Shown: piece by piece, positions 1-11,780 of the stretch
Position numbering within the stretch: the stretch's first letter is position 1
Layout of the letters: every line of letters starts with the position of its first letter
Assembly: GCA_001630475.1 (NCBI GenBank)
Contig: KV419405.1
Location: 232,513-296,512 of the forward strand
Direction of reading: 5' to 3'
Source of the DNA: Sistotremastrum niveocremeum HHB9708
Taxonomy: Eukaryota; Basidiomycota; Agaricomycetes; Sistotremastrales; Sistotremastraceae
Length of the DNA: 64,000 bases
Translations under genes and position numbers: made by a program
Notes under the pieces: model-generated
Seen by the model: the letters and a program-made list of their open reading frames with translations, nothing else
The model's database searches: none
Told to the model about the DNA's origin: nothing

Positions 1-393
1 AGCAGAGACTTAGCCGAGGTCTTCCGAGCCGACGCCGCTTGGTAACCGTCGGCTAGATTACTCGCCCCTTATCACTTCCGTCGTGGTCGATGTGCTTGCC
101 GTCGCGCTCCTAGGCTATTTTGCTGCCTTTTTGCAGCTCTTGAGGTCTGCTAGTCATTCAATGTTCTGCTATGTTATTGTTTCATCAAGCAACCGCTGCG
201 CTTGGCAACAGCGACCTCTCAAGCATCTCGATTGGGCTTGCTCGCTCGGTCTTCCAGACTCCTTCTGCTCCTGGTCGCACTCGAGTACTCACAATCGCTT
301 CTCGCCCGCACTTTTTAAGGCCTGCCCTAAACATATCAGAATTTCTACGCCGCATCGTTGTTTGTTCCTGTTCCTCCATTCTCTTCCCGTCCA

Positions 394-592
394 GTGATCT
401 ATGCGCCCCTCCGGGCGTACATGTGAGGGTGGGGCGGGGCCAGTGCCTGTGATCTATGGGCCCTCTGGGCTTACATGTGAGGCCGTCGAGGCTCGGACGA
501 TGATCTGTGGGCTCTTTGAGCTTACATGTGAGGCCGAGCATTCTACAGGCTACAGCCGGTGATCTGTGGGCCCTTCGGGGTTTACATGTGAG
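394..592. repeat. Tandem repeat of four hairpin-forming units
   Basis: Four units begin near 394, 449, 500 and 559, spaced 51-59 bp. Each reads roughly GTGATCTRTG, then a small inverted repeat, then TTACATGTGAG. The inverted repeat can form a 7-bp stem in every unit, although the stem sequence changes. The central pairs are CGCCC/GGGCG in unit 1, GCCC/GGGC in unit 2, GCTC/GAGC in unit 3, and CCC around a TTCG loop with GGG in unit 4. A degenerate start of a fifth unit (GTGATC) is near 620. No gene is visible in 1-1054; the repeat is its only recognisable structure. Its function is unknown. Confidence 0.75.
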
Positions 593-1054
593 ACTGTGCC
601 TTTAATTTTTGGACTGCCGGTGATCCTTCGAGTCGTCCTAGCTGGGGAACCAACGAGGAGTGGACTCGAAGCGAGAGGCTCTTTCGAGCATATGATCCTT
701 GTGCGCAAGTGTGATGCTTCACTCTCTCATATTCCTTTATTCCTTTCCACTTGCATCTACACGCATTGCATGTTGTTTGGAAGACTGGATTTGACTTCTC
801 TATTCTCGCTCTATTCTTCTCAGACGTACTGTATCAATCATATGACATCCTTCCGGATAGTCGAACGTGGTCATGACACGGACTTTCACTTTTGATTGAC
901 GTGGTAGTATATTTGGTATATTGAATACATCAGATCCAGTCGCAACCACCCTAATATCTCTGAACCCAAAAAGAAAGAAAAGTAGATAAGATCACGCCGA
1001 AACTCATGAACCCGAGAAGAAAAAGAAGAAATACATCGAGCTACGGAGAACCCA

Positions 1055-4000
1055 TCAACTTGAAGTCGCATTCAACACAACCTCATTCTTCTTCTCCAAC
1101 TCCGCCTTCTTCCTCTCCAACGCCCCCGCATCCTCCGCCCTCCCTTTCTTCTTCAAAGTAGTCGCCAAATGCCCCATAGCAGCCAACGTACTCGGATGTT
1201 GTTCCCCAAACTCCTCTGTCCGGCTCTCTAACACGAAACTCTGCAATTTCTCCGCTTCGTCCAATTGTCCCTGCTTGCAATATATCCACGCAAGATTCGA
1301 CATGCTCGTTAACGTACTTGGATGTCTCTCTCCCAGCACTTGTCTCTTCGTACCTAGCACTTCGACATGTAATGCTTTCGCCTCTTTCCATCGCCCTTGA
1401 CGGGAGTAGATAGATGCGAGATTGTTCATTGCCGCCAAGGTCTTCGGATCGTTCACGCCTAGAACTTTCCGTCGGCCCTCCATCACGATAAGTTCGAGCT
1501 CTTGAGCTTCTTCGAGGCGTTTCTGGTTCAGATAGATCGTCGCGAGATTCGCGATACTCGTCAACGTATCCGGATGATCCATCCCCAAACTCTCCTTCCT
1601 GAACCCCACCACCGGATCCTCCAGCGCCTCCGCATCGTCCCATCGTCCAGCTTCCCCCAACACGCGTCCGAATCGTTCAGCGATGTCTGATCCGGTGACT
1701 TTACCGTCTGCGAGTGCAGAATCGATATGCCGGACTAAGCCTCGACGGAATGCAAAGTCCTCCATTTTGAGTTCGGAGCTGACGGACATGCCGAGTATGC
1801 ATTGCATAGTCGTACATGTCACTTTCGTGTTGGAGACCATCTTCGTACGGGTCCATTCCCAGACGAGGGGGTGGATGAAGTAGACTTGATTCGGGGCGTC
1901 GTAGTCGATGAGGGAGTAGGATTGGACTTCTGAGACTGTCTTGCGGAATTTAAGAGGATCCCAATCTCCTCGATTGGATTTGAAGTGGTCGATGAACTGT
2001 CGAGCGTCCTCGAAGTGCTGGGCCTCGTCCTGTAGGGCGGGGTGATAGGAAGCGAGTTGCGTGGCGCCTTTCTCGAAGATCGATTCGGAGATGCCATCGT
2101 GGTGCAGGAAAGCACAGAGCTGAAGGAACTTCGCTGCTTCCTTCGAAAGACGCTGGAAGCTGATGATCCAAGTCGTGTAGACCGTCCATTCGTAATCGTC
2201 GACCTTCTGGACTTGATCTTTGTACTCTTCCAGTAGCTCGCCTCGGCATCTGGCGTATAGTTTAAGATATTCATCGATGCTGATGTTCGTGTTGGCGATG
2301 TAAGCGCCGGCTTGAACGATGGCCAAAGCGAAGAAGCCGAGTTCCTAGTGAGATCAGGTTAGAATGAATCGTGCCATTCAATACATGACATACCTTCACA
2401 AGGGACAACGCTTGATCGCCATTAGTATGACTAGGTCCTTTAGACGGCGGATCAACGATGCGAATCAACAAATCCTTCGCCTCATCAGGCTCCATATCCG
2501 CAACCTGATGATTCGCTTTCGGAGCATATCTCCTCAGCTGAGGATTCCGCGTCGTAATGAGGATATTTCCATGAGCGCATTGTGGAAAATATTGGCTTAG
2601 ATTGAGGGATGTATCGTCGGCATTGTTGAATAGGATTAACCATTCTTTCTTCTCGTCCGCGAGCCAGCGTAAGGCGTCTTCGACGGTTTCTCCGCCTTCG
2701 CATTTGACTCGGGCGATGTTCTCCATGTCGGTCCGGATAGTTTCGGGGCTCGTGGCATCGACGAAGAAGACCTCAGAGAATCTGCAACGAGTTACGTGAA
2801 GGTGGTGAGCAGAGCAGAACAACAACACGTGACTCACCGACTGCCTTTGGGTTCAGTTTGACTAGTCTGGACGAACTTGTATGCAATCTGACTCTTTCCT
2901 GCCCCGCCCAAGCCATAAAGAACATAGATATGTCGTTTACCCAAGTCCTCGGCAAAGTGTTCCGTCATTGAAGTGATCACGTTTCCTCGCCCAGTGAACA
3001 CGGGAGAAGGCTGAGGACAAGTCTTCAGTCGAATGACAGATTTGACTTCAGCCTTGACGGCGCCAACTAGTGCTTGAATGAGTCTAGATCTCACTGAAAT
3101 ATCTGCGTACTCACCAACTTCGGCTACAGGAACTGGAGCAGTTTTCACTTTCTCACGAAGAGCGGTTATGAGAGGCTCAATCCGCTGATCGACCTCGGGC
3201 GCTAGGAGATATTGCTGCGTATGCGTTGACACTTCATTCAGTCGTTCCCACTCATCTAGATGAACCCCTTGCATCCCCTGCTCGACATTGAGCCGGAAAT
3301 ACACATCAGGCCTCAATAGGAAACGTTTGGCCACCGTCTGCGCTTCTCTTTCACAATCCACCGCCATGCTTTGCATAGCCCGAAGAATATTTGAAGGAAG
3401 GACCTTCTGAAATAAAGAGGACTTGGGGATGCGAATGGTCTTTGAATGACCAGTACCAAGGCTGACGATGCAGGAGACTTTTCGGCCTGGATACATGAGG
3501 TTGGCTTCTTCGAGAACTTGGATGATAGGATTGTTGCACCCAAATCCTCCATCTACGTAAGGCTCAGTGGAGCCCTGGGAACCGATTACGATTCTTTTGA
3601 AGAACCTCGGTGATGCGGAGGTGGCTCGAGCGGCTTCCCAGATCGTGCAGTTATGTGCCTGGTTCTTCGGGGCTTGGTATGAACGGAAAAGTCGTGGTAT
3701 AGCGGGGCTCATGTTAAGCGCCGGCATGGCACAGACGAAACTAGAGAGAATTTAATGATCTATTCGCGCACGAAAGGTAGCGGCTCACGTTTTGCAACCG
3801 GAACGTTGTGGGCCGTCATCGAGCATCTTCGTATCTTCGAAGTGTGTTTGTTTTGCTACGATGTCTTTGATAGTCTGCTCGAAGAGGGTGGACCTGAACT
3901 TCCCGTTCCAGAAGGTATATTTTGGATGAGAGAACACTTCTTCGACGAGGGCGCTATATGCACTGATAGCTTCGTCGAGCGACATTCCAAGCCTTCCGAG

Positions 4001-4319
4001 CATGATGGCGATGATTCTAAACGTCTATGTTAGCGCACTGAACAATGAAGAATCGAATGTTGCATACCCTCCTGTGCTCGTCCCGCCGATTAAATCGAAA
4101 TATTTACACGGTCGGGGCAGCTTCTCGAGACCTTCCTCCTGTTGTATACGATACATGATTTCTTTCAAGATCAGAAGCTCAGACAAGCCCCGTATGCCAC
4201 CTCCATCTATCCGACACGGTGAGTCGATTCCTCTTCGTCGAAAATGATATTGACGTACCAAGGGACAACAGTCTCAGCCCACGTTCCTCTTTCTTTCCTT
4301 GTGGCTGGTTATGAGCCAT
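1055..4319 (-). CDS. NLR-type protein: patatin-like phospholipase, NB-ARC NTPase, TPR repeats
   Basis: This is a fungal NLR-like receptor of about 1,000 residues. Start ATG at 4319 (MAHNQPQGKK...); a 52-nt intron (4258-4207) interrupts the Asp codon of the DGGGIRG motif. The patatin domain comes first: DGGGIRG oxyanion loop, GTSTGG nucleophile elbow (catalytic Ser) and VDGGFGCNNP with the catalytic Asp near 3555, so the phospholipase dyad is intact. The NB-ARC follows, with Walker A GLGGAGKS near 2900, Walker B LILFNNADD near 2650 and the ILITTRN motif near 2555. The C-terminal half carries kinesin-light-chain-type TPRs (repeated HPxTLxxxxNLAxxYxxQGRxxEA). It ends ...EVVLNATSS at 1055. A 48-nt stretch (about 3108-3061) has intron ends (GTGAGT...CTAG) but is also open in frame, so its splicing is ambiguous. 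Patatin-NB-TPR proteins mediate heterokaryon incompatibility and cell death in Neurospora (PLP-1 type); a similar role here is inference. Confidence 0.9.
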
Positions 4320-5380
4320 GACAGAACAGGCGCCTCCAAAACGTATTGCGGACTAGACTCAACGGGGTCGAGGCGGGGCCGCGCTGAAACATTTCCCCAG
4401 ACGCTCGTTATATTCAGCTAGACCAGCAAGCTAACCCTTCGCCCTCGTATCGACTCGCGTATGACGCATGTCCAGATCGTCAGGAGGCGGACAGATAATG
4501 GCTTCACTGTGCTTCTCGGCTATTTGCATGTGTACATTCCGCCCTTGTATGTATCAGCCGAGTTGCCAATTGTGCCATCAAAGCTAGGTAAACGGCCAAG
4601 AGTGAAGCCCTCGATCTCAGTTTTCACAGTGACCTTTGTTGGAAAGCCGGGAAGAATTCAATCCAGGGGCATTCCGACGGAAGTATTTCGAGGGCTGATC
4701 GTGATCGCAGTCGGGTGATGTAAGTTAATGTGAGCCATGCCAAAGTTCGGTCATTCCAACGCATCGAACAGAGCGGAAAACGCGTGTGTTTATCAAGAAC
4801 GCAGCAAAATTCCCACTGGCAGCAGAACGCAGTTCGAGAAGAAGTGCATCCGACCTCCGACTTCCGATTGCCGGCGCTTTGAGGCCGTTCATTCAGCTCG
4901 AGCTCGACAGTGACTGCATCGCATTCTAAACTCAAACTAACGCTTTGAACGTTTTTCAAGATGGCAGAATCTGCCCCTTGATGGCTGTCGATTGTGCCTG
5001 GACGAGGGGCATGGAGGAACCTCTCGGGCGACCTTTCTCCATTCAATGAATGCCGATGTCAACACGCCGAGATATGGCCAATGCTCCTACACTTTGCGAA
5101 ATTCTGGGACAACGATGCTTGGAAGATAAATTTGGATCTGATTCTCTTCGAGTGCTGCAATCACACTCGAACACGATTGCTTTAGAATTTTCCATTTCGT
5201 GATCATTGCGAGATCTATAGCCTGAGCTGGATAATTTGTCCTCAAAATAACCAAGTATCCGAAAGTCAAATTGTCAACACATTCATTCAATCCACATCAG
5301 GAAAGGCGCCATACCACCCGTATATTACATACCACTGGTAAAACCTCTGCGTTGCGTCCCCTCTTGCACTCGGTGACACC
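4320..5380. other. Intergenic, no gene recognised
   Basis: This stretch separates the divergent NLR and AA9-like genes and should hold both promoters. Short open frames occur on both strands (for example 4461-4718 on + and 4624-5046 on -), but none shows a recognisable domain, a signal peptide or exon-like splicing. Confidence 0.5.
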
Positions 5381-6471
5381 ATGGCTGCCCTCCTTCGAGC
5401 CCCCAAGTTTCTCGCCCTTCTTGTTACAATAGCGTGCACATGTGTCCCGGTTTCTTTGGCCCTAACGCGCATGACGGCTATCAGTGTGAACGGCGGCCCT
5501 TTCATCACGAATTCGACCCGTTTGCCACCGAATACTTCACCAGTGACTGATGTAACATCTGTAAGTCGCTCATGTCGCTAGAAAACTCGTGAAGTGACTC
5601 GACTTGACCACGCTGATGTAGCCGAATATCGTATGTGTGCTCGTTCGTCGCATGTTCTGGCTTAGACTGCTGCCAGGCTTGCAACGTCGGAGGTACTACT
5701 CCGGCACCAGCAGTCACCGTCATCTCTGCAGGATCAAATTTAACAGCACTCTGGATTCCCGACACCCACGTTGGCCCAAACATAGTCTACGTCGCAAAAG
5801 TCACCGGAAACATTCTGACAACTACGAACCTCCAAGGCCTCCGCTGGATAAAGGCAAGTTTTCCTCATTATCATTCCTAAATGTCGTGGATCGACAAGCT
5901 CCCAGATATCCCAACAAGGAATTGTCGACCCAACAAAAGGCCCAACGCCAGGCGGCTGGTCTGCGCCCCTCCCGAATGGTGAATACAGCTTCCTTATTCC
6001 TACTCGATTGGCGTGTGGTCAATATTTCCTCCGGATCGAATCAATCGGGTTCCATGCCGCTTCGAGTATTGGAGGAGCTCAGTTCTTCTTGAGCTGCGTG
6101 CAGATTGATATTACGGGTGGCGGAGGGGGGTATCCTGTTGGCACAGGAATCCTCTTACCTGGTGGTTATACTGGTACTGATCCTGGAATTGTAAGTGTTT
6201 GACCTTCGATAATTTGCGTTTGTTCAACGGGGTTGGCGCCAGGTCTTCGTCAGTTGATTTCACATACGGATAATCTATCCACTAACGCATGTTAAGAATC
6301 CATATACCACGCCGTATCCGACATCTTATCCATTCCCCGGAGGACCTACCTGGCCAGATGGCAAGCGCATGTTTTCTTCTCTCTATTGATTAGCTGACTG
6401 ATCACGATGGCTCGTTAAACGCAGGGTCGACAGGGAACGACAACGACGCAGGTGATTGGGGTGCCCCATGA
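5381..6471 (+). CDS. Secreted AA9 (LPMO)-like protein lacking the histidine brace
   Basis: Six exons give a 253-residue protein: 5381-5560, 5622-5630, 5677-5853, 5906-6190, 6297-6360 and 6425-6471. Exon 2 is only 9 nt (Pro-Asn-Ile), and skipping it would break the conserved TSPNIACNV run. Two introns are of GC-AG type (donors GCAAGT at 5854 and GCAAGC at 6361). A signal peptide covers residues 1 to about 27 and ends VSLA. AA9 landmarks follow: NG near the mature N-terminus, SPVTDVTS, HVGPNIVYVAKV, LACGQYFLRIESIGFH and GAQFFLSCVQI. A Gly/Pro/Thr tail without CBM1 closes the protein. The mature N-terminus starts LTRMTAISVNG, so position 1 (His in active LPMOs, via its amino group) is Leu. The axial Tyr of GAQFY is Phe. 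The middle His (DTHVGP) and the IGFH His remain. A brace-deficient AA9 relative is known from Lentinus similis (His1 to Arg). Copper monooxygenase activity is therefore unlikely; carbohydrate or cell-wall binding is possible. Confidence 0.82.
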
Positions 6472-7382
6472 AATAGAATCATGGAATGCCTCGTGCTCCC
6501 GCCGATGGTAAGCGAACCCAGTATCTGTTTGGCTAAAGCACTTGACCACTGAAGGAACCGCAGGAAGCAAAATAGCCGGTGCCGAAAATGTGATCATGAA
6601 ACACGCGGAAATTTCTGCTTTGGTCTGCTGGCCAGACTTGAGAGTCTAGATAACGGAAAGGAGCAAGGTCCATGGATATTTAGGGATTATGCTGATCGTT
6701 TGGCCGTCGTCGGCCGCTGAGGACGCAATGCAGCAATCTGCTGAGCTCCGGAGTTGCCATAATCCGGAGTGCGTAATTTGGGAACCTTGTCTAGATTAGC
6801 AGTTTTAGCAGAGTGGCATTCACATTTTTACTCTCTTTTTTGATAGCCTGATAGATTGGCATCGATTGAAGACAAAACAAGAAGCCGCCAACCCTGCAAA
6901 CGGCTGGCCATTGGGAGAGATCTCATCGCAAACAAAGCACGTTGCCGGACGATAATCGGGCAGCGGCCCTGAACCGCGGGTGGACCCGGAGATCTTGCTT
7001 GCTTATCTCTTCTTCCTCCTTTTGCTGGCGTTTGATCCGGCTCGGATGACTTTCGGCCGATCAACACTCTCCGGTAGCGCGACAGACATGGCGACGAGTC
7101 GTTGCCTCTGTCAGGATCGCCCTCGAAAAAACGTCGAGGAGAGTGAGGAACGAAGTCAAAAAATACCAGGCACGTTGGATTGCACGTGAGTTGTTTAGGG
7201 CCGGCGATGTGCCTGGATCTTGGGTAGCAACGGCGATCTTTATTGGGCGTTCTAATTGCCGGAACTCCGTAACCAAGGAACAAAACTGTTCGCATCTGCC
7301 GATCGGTGTCTTGTCTCGTCCACAATCCCCCACAAACTGGACTCGCCATCTTTTGCTCTCTCTGCGACGTCTTCTCCCTCTA
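6472..7382. other. Intergenic, no gene recognised
   Basis: About 900 bp between the AA9-like gene and ric8, both on the plus strand. It should contain the ric8 promoter. The overlapping open frames at 6828-7349 lack family features and were not accepted. Confidence 0.5.
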
Positions 7383-9295
7383 ATGACCCTAATTTCCCAG
7401 TATAAGGCTCTATCGACAGACTCATCTTCATCAGATGTTCAGAAAGTGTTCAACTTGATCTCAAACAGTCAGTAACCCCCAGCGCTTCCATTGGAAATTC
7501 CTGATCAATCGATTGCCATGCATTTCTACAGCTCCTTCTCTCCAGATTAAATCTGAGCGCGAGGCTCTTGTTACGGCCATCTTGGAAGACCTCATAAGCA
7601 AAGAGTCGAGATTATCTTCGAGAGGTGCGCAATACCATTTTAACATGAAGTGGCACAGTCTAACCATCTCGACACGCCCTCTTTCCTGTATCGTCCTACA
7701 TCAACCCAGATCGCCCAGCCGCAATCAGCACTCTCAAAGTTCTAGGCAGATCTGACGACGCCGCCAGACTGCTTTCAACGAAAGAGTCGCTAGAATATTT
7801 CATCACCATTCTCGACAGTTCTCCCGATGCAGCTCGTATCGTCGCCAATGCCCTTCTTCTCCTCGGTACTGCTCGTCAGACCTGGGTAGAGATTGGAGGA
7901 GCCGATGCCACCCTCCCACTACTGAACTCCAACGACACAACAACGCTCTTCATCGCATCACGTATTCTCTTCCTCAGCACGTCTTTCAAATCTCCTCTCC
8001 TCTCCCATCTCGTGGAGGAAACGAAACTTCTTGATACGACCATACCCAAATTGGATCTCTTAACGCGCAGACTGAGCTCGGATTCAGGCGCATCACAGGC
8101 GCTCTCCGACATGCTTAAATACATCTTTAATCTAATTATTCATTATCCCCCACTAGTCAATATAAGCAGCACTCCGATCGAAGATCCTTGGGCTGATAAA
8201 CTGGATTGGTACGTCGCATCAACTTCCTCGAATCGGTTCACCGCTAAGCGATGAATTTAGCCTCGCGCGGCCATTAATCAAATGCTATAATAATATACCC
8301 ATAACCCAAGCTCAACCTCTCGTTTCACCCCTCAGCCACGTCGCTCATTGCCTCCTTTACGTTCCCGTTGAATCCAATGCATCCGCGTGGTTCCAACCCA
8401 GCCGTTCTCCCTCCCCTCCCTCCTCCATCACTCGCAAAGCCAAATCATTCTTTTCATCCTCTCGCTCCTCATCTCCTTCTCGCTCACCAACTCTCCCATC
8501 CTCAAGTTCATCAGGTCCTCCGCCTGACGTATTGAGACGTACACATGAAATTGTCAGCAAGAGTTTGGAACACTATTTCCCCGGCTTAATAGAAGTCGAC
8601 GCACTCGAGATCAGACAACGCATTCGGGGTGATCTGGCATCGCCTGATGAGATCATCCCACCTGGCGTCATGCTCCTTCGAAGGATGGCCGTCAAAGATG
8701 AGGGAGCCCGACGAAGACTCCGAGCCTGGCTATTCCCAGATGACTTGTATGTCTTGTGTTCTTTTATTGATTGTCCCGCTCACAATCATCATATGTCTGC
8801 AGAGATCGTACTGTACCGCTACCTCAGCACGACAGTCTCCTCGGCCGCCTAGTCCGTACCCTCTCCTCAGTCCACTATGCAACCCTCCGCGGCGCTGCCG
8901 GAGAATTCCTCTTCGCGGTCTGCGATTCAGACCCAATGACCCTCTCCTCCCTCGTCGGCTACGGAAACGTCGCTGGATTCCTCTTCAACAAAGGTATCAT
9001 GTCCGCTCCAGGCACCACTCCCTCTACGGATGCCAGCGGAATGAAAGATTCCGACAAGATCAATCCAATTACGGGGACTTATTATAGTGAGGGTCCAGGT
9101 CCGGACGATGAGATGACGGAAGAAGAGAAAGAACGAGAAGCGGAGAAATTATTCGTCCTCTTCGATCGACTCGAACGGTCTGGGATCGCAGAGAATCCCA
9201 TTCGACGCGCTCAGCAGGAAGGAAAGCTGGATGCGTTAGCTGAGAAGATGCGTAAGCAGAAGGGGAAGGAGAAGGAAGGTGACGAGAGCGAATGA
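7383..9295 (+). CDS. ric8: Ric8/synembryn, guanine nucleotide exchange factor and chaperone for G-alpha
   Basis: Five exons (7383-7467, 7532-7624, 7710-8208, 8336-8746, 8803-9295) join without a frame break into a 526-residue protein, the usual Ric8 size. It folds as an armadillo-like alpha solenoid. Family landmarks are the DRPAAISTLKVLGR helix region, ANALLLLGTARQTWVEIGG, ASRILFLSTSF, and the C-terminal block VGYGNVAGFLFNKG ... NPITG ... MTEEEKEREAEKLFVLFDRL ... NPIRRAQQEGKLD. A Ser/Pro-rich insertion of about 40 residues lies after EPSRSPSPPSS-type sequence near 8400-8520. Ric8 binds GDP-bound G-alpha subunits, promotes nucleotide release and stabilises newly made G-alpha in the cytoplasm. 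It is a single-copy housekeeping gene in fungi. The second intron could be misread because the unspliced frame stays open past 7624; acceptor 7709 restores the conserved frame. Confidence 0.93.
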
Positions 9296-9870
9296 ATACA
9301 TGGTTGGAAAGATTGGATGAATGAAGTTATGAAGCCTTTGGAGAGTGTAGGATCCTGAACGCCCTGTGATTGTTGGAAGAGGAGGGGAAGTGATGATACC
9401 AATATTTTATATACACGTTCATAATTGTCTTTTTCTGTCCTTTGTCGCTCTATCTGTGTTAGCAGTTTTCTGTTGCTTTATCGATATCTCTGTTAAGCTC
9501 CCTTCTGTTTGTATACCTGGCATTTACAAGTACCATAGTAAGCTATGATGCTTCTCGTCCCTGCCGCCATAGTGGATTAGCTATCAAAACGCAAATTACA
9601 CCATGATGCGGCAAACGAGTTCTTTTTTTCAAGTCAGCTCTAATAAGACTTCTAGTAGGATGGTGCGCGTCAAGAGGTATTTTTGATGGTGATATGTACA
9701 GATGTCAAGGACGCGCTATAAGCTATGCAAGAGCAATACTAGGATTGAATATAAACCAGAGACAAGAAGCGACATTAAGATAAACTATGTAAATGATCAT
9801 GACAGCTCAAACAGTGAAGAGAGTAGCGTGTAGATGAAGCGAGAGAAAGAGTGGCAGGGACGAGGAGCAT
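9296..9870. other. Convergent intergenic region (ric8 / nucleolin 3' ends)
   Basis: AT-rich 575-bp spacer between two convergent genes. It should hold both 3' UTRs and polyadenylation signals. No gene was seen. Confidence 0.6.
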
Positions 9871-11780
9871 TTAATCGAACTTCTGTTTTGAACCAGAGAA
9901 TTCGGCGATGCCACCTGTACGTGCGCCGCCTCGAGGAGCACCACGTCCTCGACCTCCACCACGGCCCCCACGATCAAATCCGCCACGACCGCCTCCGCGA
10001 CCTCCACCACGACCTCCGCCGCGTCCGCCATATCCACGATCACCACCACCGAAGCCACCACGTCCGCCCTAAAGGCAAGTCAGGTTATGGAATCATGGTA
10101 GCAAAAAAAGGAACATACCCGACCACCTCCTCGGCCTCCACCACGACCTCCGCCATCATTCGAACGAGGTTGACTGAAATCTAATCTCAGATTTCTGCCG
10201 TCGACCGCAGAACCCTGAGCGCCCTCGTATGCTTTCTTCGCCGTCTCGACATCACCGAATTCGACGTATCCGAAGCCTTTGGGAGCACCAGTCTCGCGAT
10301 CCGTGGGTAACCGTACAGATACAACGTCGCCATATTCGCCAAAGAGGGTCCAAATCTGATCTTCGTTTGCGCTGAAGGGAAGATTGCCGACGAAGAGGGT
10401 TGCGCTGGCTTCAGAGGGGGTGTCGTTGAAAGCCTTGGCGCGTGCAGCGGGATTGGGAGTACGAGAAGTTGCGAGATCAACTTTGACAGCACGACCATCG
10501 ACTTCGACACCGTTCATCTCCTCAACGGCCTTCTTGGCAGTAGCAGCATCAGTGAACTCTACGTATCCAAATCCACGAGAGCGGCCACTGCTGTTATCGA
10601 CCTGGACACGAGCCGAAACGACTTCCCCGATGGGTTCGAATTCGGCCTTGAGTCTGTCGTTGTCGACATTCCACGACAGCTGTCCGACGAACACAGTTTT
10701 GGGTTCTTCAGAATCTCCAGATTCCACAGGTACGGCGGCACCGTTTGCGGCCTTCACTTTCTTGGCAGGAGGAGTTGAGTCGTCATCGGCTTTGCGTTTG
10801 CCTAGGAAACATGATCAGTGAGAGACCAACACAAAAGAGAATGTGGGTCACCTTTGCCTGTAGCAGCTGGTGCGGTACTATCCTTCATTTCCACATCACC
10901 ATCTTCGTCACTGCTATCGTCGCTATCCTCTTCTTCGCTATCGTCACTATCATCCTTCTTCACTGCGGCAGCCTTCGCTGGAGCCACAGCCTTTGTAGGA
11001 GCGGCAGCCTTGGTCTTCTCCTCCTCGTCGCTGTCCTCTTCAGAATCGGAGTCGTCACTTGAAGAAGACTCTTTGGCGGGTGGTGCGGGAGCTGCTTTGG
11101 GGGCTGAAGCCTTGGCGGCGGTAACGGCGGTGGGCTTGGCAGCAGGTTTAACTTCAGAGTCTGAATCCGAATCCGAATCATCAGAACTCGAGCTCTCGTC
11201 TTTGGCTGGGACGGCAGGCTTAGCGGCAGGTGTCGTTGTCTTCTTGACCTGCGCAGCCTTAGGTTTTTCCTCTTCGGCTGAATCCGAATCGGAATCTTCA
11301 TCAGATGAAGACTCATCCTTCTTAGCAGCAACGACAGTAGGTTTTGCGGGAGTCTGACGGGAAAATTAGCAAAAGAAAGGCAAACTCAGGGGCATAATAA
11401 TTTCGTACGGCCGTTTTGCCGTTCGTTTTGGGAGCGGGAGCCTTCTCTTCTTCTGAAGAAGACTCCTCAGAGGAGTCTTCAGTGCTCTCGGCAGGCGGGG
11501 GAGGGGGGGGAGCCTTCTTCTCCTTCTTGTCTTTTTTGTCTTTCTTGCTGTCTTTGGTCTTCTCGGTGACAGCGTCCTTCTTCTTTTCCTTCTCCTTAGT
11601 CTATGGTATAGCCATCAGTATGGGAGCATAGATAAGACAGCATTGAACACATACGGAAGCTCCGTTCAAGATCTCCTTAGCAGTGGCGACTTTTGGGGTG
11701 GTAAGAGCAGTCTTGGAAGGCTTCGTCTTCAGTTTTTCCGCCGACTTCGAGCTCGAAAGTTTTTTCTCAGACTTGCCCAT
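9871..11780 (-). CDS. Nucleolin-like RNA-binding protein (Nsr1/Gar2 type)
   Basis: Start ATG at 11780 (MGKSEKKLSSSKSAEKLKTK). The N-terminal half is low-complexity: Lys/Ala-rich linkers alternate with Ser/Glu/Asp acidic blocks (for example DDSDDSEEEDSDDSSDEDGD near 10900-10950), the typical CK2-phosphorylated nucleolin pattern. Two RRMs follow. RRM1 carries TVFVGQLSWNVDND (RNP2) and SRGFGYVEF (RNP1); RRM2 carries TLFVGNLPFSANED and PKGFGYVEF. The tail is an RGG box (repeated GGRGGGR and GGFDRGG) ending SKQKFD. Several short introns interrupt the acidic region (near 11600, 11360 and 10810) and the RGG tail (near 10080). It should act in the nucleolus in pre-rRNA processing. The Ser-rich open frame on the opposite strand is an artefact of the acidic repeats. 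Confidence 0.92.

Noticed and set aside
394-592. CRISPR-like array
   Set aside because: The organism is eukaryotic, units are imperfect, and the spacing consists of degenerate repeat sequence, not unique spacers.
1083-1643. Gly/Arg-rich minus-strand open frame overlapping the TPR exon
   Set aside because: It is a shadow in another frame of the NLR TPR repeats; the TPR frame has clear family motifs.
4461-4718. Possible 85-residue protein between NLR and AA9-like genes
   Set aside because: It has an ATG and some hydrophobic strands but no recognisable family, no signal peptide and no supporting context.
5622-5676. Apparent frameshift in the AA9-like gene after PNIVC
   Set aside because: A 46-nt intron at 5631-5676 (GTATGT...CCAG) after a 9-nt exon restores the conserved reading PNIACNV, so no frameshift is needed.
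7061-7349. Small gene upstream of ric8
   Set aside because: Overlapping frames on both strands lack motifs, and the region is in promoter position.
10818-11357. Long Ser-rich plus-strand open frame
   Set aside because: It is the antisense reading of the acidic Ser/Glu/Asp blocks of nucleolin, which avoid stops on both strands.
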